Assembly (NCBI GenBank): GCA_963707835.1
Contig: CAVPRI010000002.1
Location: 1 to 64,000, forward strand
DNA: 64,000 nucleotides
From: Bog-473 sp963707835
Lineage (GTDB): Bacteria; Actinomycetota; Acidimicrobiia; Acidimicrobiales; RAAP-2
Direction of reading: 5' to 3'
In this document: positions 58,531 to 64,000 of the stretch, in pieces
Layout of the letters: every line of letters starts with the position of its first letter
Position numbering within the stretch: the stretch's first letter is position 1
Notes under the pieces: generated by a model
What the model was told of the DNA's origin: nothing
What the model saw: the letters and a program-made list of their open reading frames with translations, nothing else
Databases searched by the model: none
Program-made: the position numbers and the translations under genes

Positions 58531-58596
58531 GAGGGCATCGTAGGCCCGCCGGAGGGGCCTCTGACCAGCGCGCGGATGTGCCTGGCGTGGGGTCGC

Positions 58597-59059
58597 ATGG
58601 TAGAAACGGTCACCGTGGACCAGTACCTCCCGATCCTGATTCTGGGGCTGCTCGGCTTCGCCTTCACCGCGTTCTCTCTGGTGTCCTCGGCGCTGCTGGC
58701 GCCGCGCAAGAAGCCCACGGCGGCCAAGCTGGCGCCCTACGAGTGCGGCATCGTCCCCGACGTGGAGCCGCCGCAGCGGTTCCCGGTCCGCTTCTACCTG
58801 GTGGCGATGATCTTCATCATCTTCGACATCGAGATCGTGTTCCTCTACCCGTGGGCCGTCGTGTTCCACCAGATCGCGCACGTTCGGGCTGGTCGAGGTC
58901 ATGGTGTTCGCCGCCGTGGTCTTCGTGTCGTTCCTCTACCTGATCACCAACGGAGCCCTGACCTGGGGCCCGGCCAAGACGTTGCAGTCGGGCATGCCGA
59001 GCCGCACCTCGGAGTCGACCATCACCCGCATCAGCGGCGGCCCGCCCGACCTCGGGTGA
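58597..59059 (+). CDS. nuoA: NADH-quinone oxidoreductase subunit A, one frameshift
   Basis: ATG at 58597. The product has the three NuoA helices: YLPILILGLLGFAFTAFSLV, VRFYLVAMIFIIFDIEIVFL (with the F-D-I-E-x-x-F-L-Y-P-W motif that lines the quinone chamber) and MVFAAVVFVSFLYLITNGAL. The loop after helix 1 carries KLAPYECGIVPDVEPPQRF (the mobile loop with its conserved Cys). A one-base change near 58880 separates WAVVFHQIA from LVEVMVFAAVVFVS. The corrected protein has about 153 residues, slightly long at the C-terminus (SESTITRISGGPPDLG). It is the first gene of the complex I operon and divergent from the flavoprotein. Confidence 0.93.
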
Positions 59060-59072
59060 GGCGGCCTGACGG

Positions 59073-59636
59073 ATGGGACTCGAGGACCTCCAGCACAACT
59101 TCCTGACCGGTCGGCTCGAGGACCTGGTCAAGTGGGCCCGCCGCAACAGCGTGTGGCCGGCCACCTTCGGCCTGGCCTGCTGCGCCATCGAGATGATGTC
59201 GGTCGGCGCGGCCGACTACGACATCAGCCGGCTCGGCATGGAGGTCTTCCGGGCCTCGCCGCGCCAGGCCGACCTCATGATCGTGGCCGGCCGGGTCTCC
59301 CAGAAGATGGCCCCGGTGCTGCGCCAGGTCTACGACCAGATGATGGAGCCCAAGTGGGTCATCTCCATGGGCGTGTGCGCCTCGACGGGCGGGCATGTTC
59401 AACAACTACGCCATCGTCCAGGGCGTCGACCAGATCGTGCCGGTCGACGTCTACGCCCCGGGCTGCCCGCCGTCGCCCGAGACGCTGCTGCACGCCATCT
59501 TGACCCTCCACGAGAAGATCCGCACCGGCGAGATCACCCGCCGCCCGGCGTCCTCGGTCCCGCGTCGGCGAGCAGGCGACCGGCGGCTGGGTGCCCGAGC
59601 GTGCCCGACGCCGTGCGGGTGGCCACGCCGCGATGA
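59073..59636 (+). CDS. nuoB: NADH-quinone oxidoreductase subunit B, compensating frameshifts
   Basis: ATG at 59073, 13 bases after nuoA. It starts GLEDLQHNFLTGRLEDLVKW and contains the N2 cluster ligands: the double Cys in TFGLACCAIEMMSVGAADYD, Cys in KWVISMGVCASTGG and, after a shift near 59393 (an extra G in GGCGGGCATG), Cys in VDVYAPGCPPSPETLLHAIL. A second shift near 59560 restores the first frame, because the stop TGA at 59634-59636 overlaps the nuoC ATG as ATGA. About 187 residues. NuoB carries electrons from the peripheral arm to quinone. Confidence 0.93.
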   Translation: MGLEDLQHNFLTGRLEDLVKWARRNSVWPATFGLACCAIEMMSVGAADYDISRLGMEVFRASPRQADLMIVAGRVSQKMAPVLRQVYDQMMEPKWVISMGVCASTGGHVQQLRHRPGRRPDRAGRRLRPGLPAVARDAAARHLDPPREDPHRRDHPPPGVLGPASASRRPAAGCPSVPDAVRVATPR

Positions 59637-60149
59637 GCGAGCCGACCGCGACCGCGGTCGCCGCCGGCGAGCGTCGCTCCCCGACGTGCCGCGGCTGCCG
59701 GACCGGCTCGGTGGACCAGCTCGCCTTCCCCCCGCGAGAGCTACCACGCGATGGTGGCCGCGTTCCGACGACGCCGGGTTCGAGATGTGCGCCGACGTCT
59801 GCGCGGTCGACTACCTCGACCCACCCGGGCCGGGCGCTGCCCGAGGGGGTGGCGGCCGGAGCGCTTCGAGGTCGTGGTCAACCTGCTGTCGCTGTCCGCT
59901 GCGCCAGCGCGTGCGGATCCGGGTGCAGGTCCCCGAGTCCGACCCGGTCGTCCGACGCTCGTGCGACCTCTACCCGGGACCGAGGCCATGGAGCGCGAGG
60001 CCTACGACATGATGGGCATCGTCTTCACCGGCCACCCCGACCTGACCCGCATCCTCATGCCCGAGGACTGGGAGGGCCACCCGCTGCGCAAGGACTACGG
60101 CGTGGGCCGGGTGCCGGTGCAGTTCAAGGAAGCGCCGGGGCCACGATGA
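59633..60149 (+). CDS. nuoC: NADH-quinone oxidoreductase subunit C, several frameshifts
   Basis: The ATG at 59633 overlaps the nuoB stop. The first 110 residues are hard to read because the frame changes about five times. Fragments such as FEMCADVCAVDYLD (around 59780), ERFEVVVNLLSLS (59857-59900) and RVRIRVQVPESDP (around 59930) match the NuoC 30-kDa domain. The C-terminus is clean: EREAYDMMGIVFTGHPDLTR and ILMPEDWEGHPLRKDYGVGR, the strongly conserved end of the family, then VPVQFKEAPGPR. The stop TGA overlaps the nuoD ATG. Expected length is about 170 residues. The subunit is separate from NuoD here, unlike the NuoCD fusion of enterobacteria. Confidence 0.88.
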
Positions 60150-61563
60150 GCGACGACCCGAGCCTCGAGGACCGCATCGCCCGTGACGAGGCCGAGCCGG
60201 CCTGACGAGGCCGACCGCACGAGGACGCCCCGACGAGGCCGAGGAGCGCGCTCTTATCGCCGAGACCTCCGAGGGCGCCCAGGAGCTGATGCCTCGCGGC
60301 ACGACCCGCACCCGAGCTGCGCCAGGAGGTCGGCGCCGTGCTGCGGCTGCCCGAGGGCGGCGTACGTCGACCCGGGCGACATCGACATCGAGCGGCGCGA
60401 CGACGAGACGATGATCATCAACATGGGGCCCCAGCACCCGTCGACCCACGGGGTGCTGCGCCTCATGCTCGAGCTCGACGGCGAGACGGTGCTGCGCACC
60501 AAGCCGATCATCGGCTACCTGCACACCGGCATGGAGAAGACGGCGGAGGAGCTCACCTACGTCCAGGGCTCGACCAACGTGACCCGCATGGACTACCTCT
60601 CGCCGCTCCACAACGAGCTGGTGTTCTCGCTGGCCACCGAGGCTCTGCTCGGCGTCGAGCTGCCGCCCCGGGCGGTGTGGATCCGCATGCTCATGTCCGA
60701 GCTCAACCGGGTGTCGTCGCACCTCATGTGGATGGCCACCAACGGGATGGACCTCGGGTCGACGTCCATGATGATCTACGGCTTCCGCGAGCGCGAGATG
60801 GTCCTGAGCTTCTTCGAGAAGACCACCGGCGTGCGCATGAACCACAACTACATCCGGCCGGGCGGGGTCGCCGCCGACCTGCCCGACGGCTGGCAGGACG
60901 ACGTGGCCGTCATCTGCGAGACCATCCTGGCCCGCACCTACGAGTACGACGAGCTGCTCACCGGGCAGCCCATCTTCCGCGAGCGCACCGAGGCGGTGGG
61001 CAACATCTCGGCCGAGGAGGCGCTGGCGCTGTCGGTCGACCGGTCCGATCCTGCGCTCGACCGGGGTGCCGTGGGACCTTCGCCGCACCATGCCGTACCT
61101 GGCCTACGACAAGCTCGACTTCGACGTCATCGTGGGAACCTACGGCGACAACTTCGACCGCTACTCGATGCGCCTCAACGAGATCCGCGAGTCGATCAGC
61201 ATGATCCGCCAGATCGCCGAGCAGATGCCCGCGGGCGACTACCGGGTGCAGGACCGCAAGGTCACGCCGCCGCCCGCGCTCGGATCGACGAGGCATGGAG
61301 GCGCTCATCCACCACTTCAAGATCTTCACCGAGGGATTCCGGGTCCCCGAAGGTGAGGTCTACGTGGCCATCGAGTCGCCCGCGGCGAGCTGGGCTGCTA
61401 CCTCGTCTCCGACGGCACCTCCAAGCCCTACCGCATGCACATCCGGGGCCCGAGCTTCGTCAACCTCCAGGCATTGCCGCTGCTGCTCCGGGGTGGCCTC
61501 ATGGCCGACGCCGTGGCCGTGATCTCGTCGGTCGACCCCGTCATGGGGGAGGTGGACCGGTGA
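60146..61563 (+). CDS. nuoD: NADH-quinone oxidoreductase subunit D, several frameshifts
   Basis: The ATG at 60146 overlaps the nuoC stop. The first 70 residues are disturbed. From IERRDDETMIINMGPQHPST the protein is clear for 240 residues: HGVLRLMLELDGETVLRTKP, GYLHTGMEKTAEELTYVQGS, PLHNELVFSLATEALLGVEL and RMLMSELNRVSSHLMWMATN. Shifts at about 61040 (extra G in GTCGACCGG) and 61270-61300 interrupt TMPYLAYDKLDFDVIVGTYG and ALIHHFKIFTEGFRVPEGEV. One more near 61380 leads into SKPYRMHIRGPSFVNLQALP and the end SSVDPVMGEVDR. All quinone-site elements (His in P-Q-H-P-S-T-H-G, Tyr in T-Y-V-Q-G) exist. The stop overlaps nuoE. Confidence 0.93.
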
Positions 61564-62163
61564 GCCATCTCGACCCGGACATCCGGGCCCGGGCCGTCGA
61601 GCTGTTGTCGCTCTACCCCGAGCCGCGTTCGGCGCTGATCCCGCTGTGCCACCTGGCCCAGGAGCAGGACGGCTGGCTGCGCCCCGAGGCCATGGCCGAG
61701 ATCGCCGAGCTGCTGCGGCGTTACCCCGGCCGAGGTGCGGGGCACGGCCACCTTCTACGACATGTTGCACACCGAGCCGGTGGGCACCTACGTGGTGGCC
61801 GTGTGCACCAACATCGCCTGCATGCTCGGCGGGGCGCTCGAGCTGCTCGAGCACGCCGAAGCGAGCCTGGGCGTCCGGGCCGGCGGGACCACGCCCGACG
61901 GGGTGTTCACCCTGCACGAGGCCGAGTGCCTGGCCGATTGCGACCGCACGCCCTGCGTCCAGGTGAACCACCGCTATGTCGGCGACGCAGACCCCCGAGA
62001 GCTTCGACACCCTGCTCGAGGACCTGCGCGCCGGTCGCCTGGCCGACACCGTGCCCTCCCACGGGACGCTGGTGCGGGTGCGCCGCAACGTGGGGCTCCT
62101 GGCCGACCGAGCCACGGTGGCGACCGAGCGGGCCCAGGATGGCCGAGGGCGGCGGCGTCCTGA
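61560..62163 (+). CDS. nuoE: NADH-quinone oxidoreductase subunit E, frameshifts
   Basis: GTG at 61560 overlaps the nuoD stop (GTGA). It begins ARAVELLSLYPEPRSALIPL and CHLAQEQDGWLRPEAMAEIA, the helical N-terminus of the family. A shift near 61727 leads into RGTATFYDMLHTEPVGTYVV and the 2Fe-2S (N1a) ligands: AVCTNIACMLGGALELLEHA (C-x4-C) and HEAECLADCDRTPCVQVNHR (C-x3-C). Another near 61980 leads into LLEDLRAGRLADTVPSHGTL. The stop at 62161-62163 shares its last base with the nuoF ATG. About 200 residues. NuoE is part of the NADH-oxidising module with NuoF and NuoG. Confidence 0.92.
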
Positions 62164-63471
62164 TGGCGACGACCGAAGCCCCGAAGATCATCACGGCGCG
62201 AGTCGGGTACGACGACTCGCTACACGCTCGAGCGCTACCTGGCCACGGGCGGGTACGAGGCCCTGCGCACGGCCCTGGCCATGACGCCCGGAGCGGTGGC
62301 GGCCGAGGTCGACGCGGCCAGCCTGCTCGGCCGCGGCGGCGCGGGGTTCCCGGCCGGGCGCAAGTGGTCGATGCTGCGCAAGAACCCGGTGACGTACCTG
62401 GTCGTCAACGGCGACGAGTGCGAGCCGGCCACGTTCAAGGATCACCTGCTCATTGAGCGCGACCCGCACCAGATCCTCGAGGGCGTGCTGATCAGCGCCT
62501 ACGCCCTCCAGGTCAGCCAGGCCTTCATCTATCTGCGGGGCGAGTTCGCACTGGGGCTCGAGCGGCTGCAGAGCGCCCTGAACGAGGCCTACGCGCCACG
62601 GCGCGGTGGGAGCCGACATCTTCGGCTCGGGCTTCTCGGTCGACATCGTGGTGCACCCCGGTGCGCGGCGCGTACATCTGCGGCGAGGAGACGGCGCTGC
62701 TCGAGTCGTTGGAGGGCAAGCGGGGATTCCCGCGTATCAAGCCCCCTTACTTCCCGGCCGCCGTCGGCCTCTACGGCGAGCCCACCGTGGTCAACAACGT
62801 CGAGACCATGGCCAACATCCCGTGGATCGTCAGCCACGGCGGTGCCGCCTTCGCCGCCCTCGGCGCCGGCCGCTCCACCGGCACCCGGCTCTTCGCCCTG
62901 GCCGGCCACGTGCGCCGGCCGGGCACCTACGAGCTCGAGATGGTCAAGACCACCTTCCGCGACCTGATCTACGCACCGTCCCTCGGCGGCGGCATCCGGG
63001 GCTCGAACACGCTCAAGGCCTTCATCCCCGGTGGGGTGTCGGCCCCGTGGTTCGGGCCGGACCGGGTCGACCTGCCGCTCGGCCAGGACGAGGTGGGCGA
63101 GGCCGGCTCCATGCTCGGCTCCGGCTCGGTGGTGGTCATGGACTCGGCCACCTGCGTGGTGCGGGCGGCGTGGCGGATCACGAAGTTCTTCTCCCGCGAG
63201 TCGTGCGGACAGTGCACGCCGTGTCGCGAGGGCGCGGGCTGGCTGGAGCGCATCATGTACCGAATTGAGCACGGCGCCGGGCGGGAGGAAGATCTGGACC
63301 TCCTCATGGACCTGTGCGACAACATCTCGCCCGGCGTGGCCTGGCCACCGCAGCAGACCACCATCTGCGTGCTCGGGCCCGTCCATCCCTTCGTCCATCG
63401 CGTCGGGCATCCGCATGTTCCGCGACGAGTTCCTGGTGCACGTCAAGGACGGGGGGTGCCCCTTTGACTGA
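62163..63471 (+). CDS. nuoF: NADH-quinone oxidoreductase subunit F, frameshifts
   Basis: ATG at 62163. It starts ATTEAPKIITARVGYDDS, then after a shift near 62220 reads LRTALAMTPGAVAAEVDAAS, LLGRGGAGFPAGRKWSMLRK (FMN/NADH glycine loop) and YLVVNGDECEPATFKDHLLI. Extra bases near 62597 and 62668 interrupt it before AYICGEETALLESLEGKRGF, PRIKPPYFPAAVGLYGEPTV and NNVETMANIPWIVSHGG. The N3 4Fe-4S ligands are in FFSRESCGQCTPCREGAGWL (C-x2-C-x2-C) and a distal Cys, near 63365, in QTTICVLGP. A final shift near 63380 leads to FRDEFLVHVKDGGCPFD. About 436 residues; it binds NADH and FMN. Confidence 0.94.
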
Positions 63472-64000
63472 CGCGGCCGCCGATCTCCCCTTCACCCTCG
63501 ACGGGCGGGCGACGTCACGGCGCGGCGGGGCGAGCTGCTCATCGCCGCGGCGGAACGGGCCGGCACCTACATCCCGCGCTTCTGCTACCACCCCCGCATG
63601 GAGCCCGTCGGCATGTGCCGTATGTGCCTGGTCGACGTCGAGGGCCCGCGGGGTTCCACGTTGACGCCGGCCTGCTTCGTGGCGGTGACCGAGGACATGG
63701 TGGTCGACACGACAAACGACCGGGTGAAGAAGGCCCAGGACGGCGTGCTCGAGTTCCTGCTGGCCAACCATCCCCTGGACTGCCCCGTCTGCGACAAGGG
63801 CGGCGAGTGCCCGCTCCAGGACCAGACCCTGGCCTACGGCCCCGGGGAGAGCCGCTTCGTCGAGGAGAAGCGCCACTTCGAGAAGCCCATCGCCATTTCC
63901 GACCTGGTGCTGCTGGACCGGGAGCGCTGCATCCAGTGCGCGCGCGCTGCACCCGCTTCGCCGAGGAGGTGGCCGGTGAGGCGCAGATCGACTTCGCCGG
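63464..64000 (+). CDS. nuoG: NADH-quinone oxidoreductase subunit G, cut by the window edge, frameshifts
   Basis: TTG at 63464 overlaps the nuoF stop by eight bases. After an early shift near 63512 the ferredoxin-like domain is plain: RGELLIAAAERAGTYIPRFC, YHPRMEPVGMCRMCLVDVEG (N1b 2Fe-2S ligands) and TLTPACFVAVTEDMVVDTTN. The His-Cys3 N5 cluster region EFLLANHPLDCPVCDKGGEC follows, then KPIAISDLVLLDRERCIQCA, the start of the next 4Fe-4S site. Another shift occurs near 63945 (CGCGCGCTGC), after which CTRFAEEVAGEAQIDFAG would continue. The catalytic-like molybdopterin fold lies outside the window. Confidence 0.93.

Noticed and set aside
1..64000. CRISPR array, rRNA or prophage structural genes
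   Set aside because: I looked for regular short repeats with spacers, rRNA-like conserved stretches and capsid, tail or terminase motifs and saw none.

Overview
The window is high-GC DNA, most likely from an uncultured actinobacterium. I infer this from the rex-hemA-hemC-cobA/hemD-hemB-hemL cluster, an mshA-type mycothiol glycosyltransferase followed by a YbjN gene, a TIGR03086/mycothiol-type protein, frequent GTG starts and several large actinobacterial paralogue families. Acidimicrobiia is a guess; no rRNA or marker gene is present to settle it.

Left part, about 1-36 kb, is accessory and patchy. It opens with a clipped GYD-domain gene, a VOC protein and a frameshifted ABC exporter (ATPase plus permease). 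Then come a methyltransferase, a decayed IS30 transposase and a tRNA-Lys(TTT). From the tRNA to about 26.9 kb the content looks like an old genomic island: the last 38 bases of the tRNA gene recur imperfectly at 26836-26873 in direct orientation, and the N-terminal stump of a tyrosine-recombinase gene lies between them at 20138-20339. Inside are a lipid/stress group (flippase-like protein, DAGK-domain lipid kinase, HdeD, TetR, DUF2252, AI-2E family), a lipoprotein, a SnoaL-like protein, an MFS exporter, an XRE regulator, a hydrolase-amidohydrolase pair and a RidA-aminotransferase-TIGR03086 group. A complete ISL3-family insertion sequence with an 8-bp target duplication interrupts a small membrane-protein gene. 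Beyond the island are an MgtA-like P-type ATPase, a broken amidohydrolase, a cytochrome P450 with a divergent TetR, an unusual CaiB/BaiF CoA-transferase and an ATP-grasp enzyme.

Middle part, about 36-47 kb: a membrane GGDEF-EAL protein, a DUF4395 protein, and two divergent citrate synthase paralogues, one with an N-terminal helix-turn-helix. These are followed by a class V aminotransferase, a DksA-like zinc finger protein, superoxide dismutase, an XRE regulator, mshA, a YbjN protein and proC.

Right part, about 47-64 kb, is housekeeping: a SAM hydroxide adenosyltransferase, the redox repressor Rex, the tetrapyrrole genes (hemA, hemC, cobA/hemD, hemB, hemL), an MFS exporter, a geranylgeranyl-reductase-type flavoprotein and, divergently, nuoA to nuoG, which runs off the right edge. 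Rex, haem synthesis and complex I together form a coherent redox/respiration neighbourhood.

A caution applies throughout. Single-base frameshifts are common at 1-4 kb, scattered at 20-31 kb, very dense at 57-64 kb and nearly absent at 36-57 kb. Because they strike essential complex I genes whose start/stop overlaps remain intact, I read most of them as sequence or assembly errors rather than pseudogenisation.
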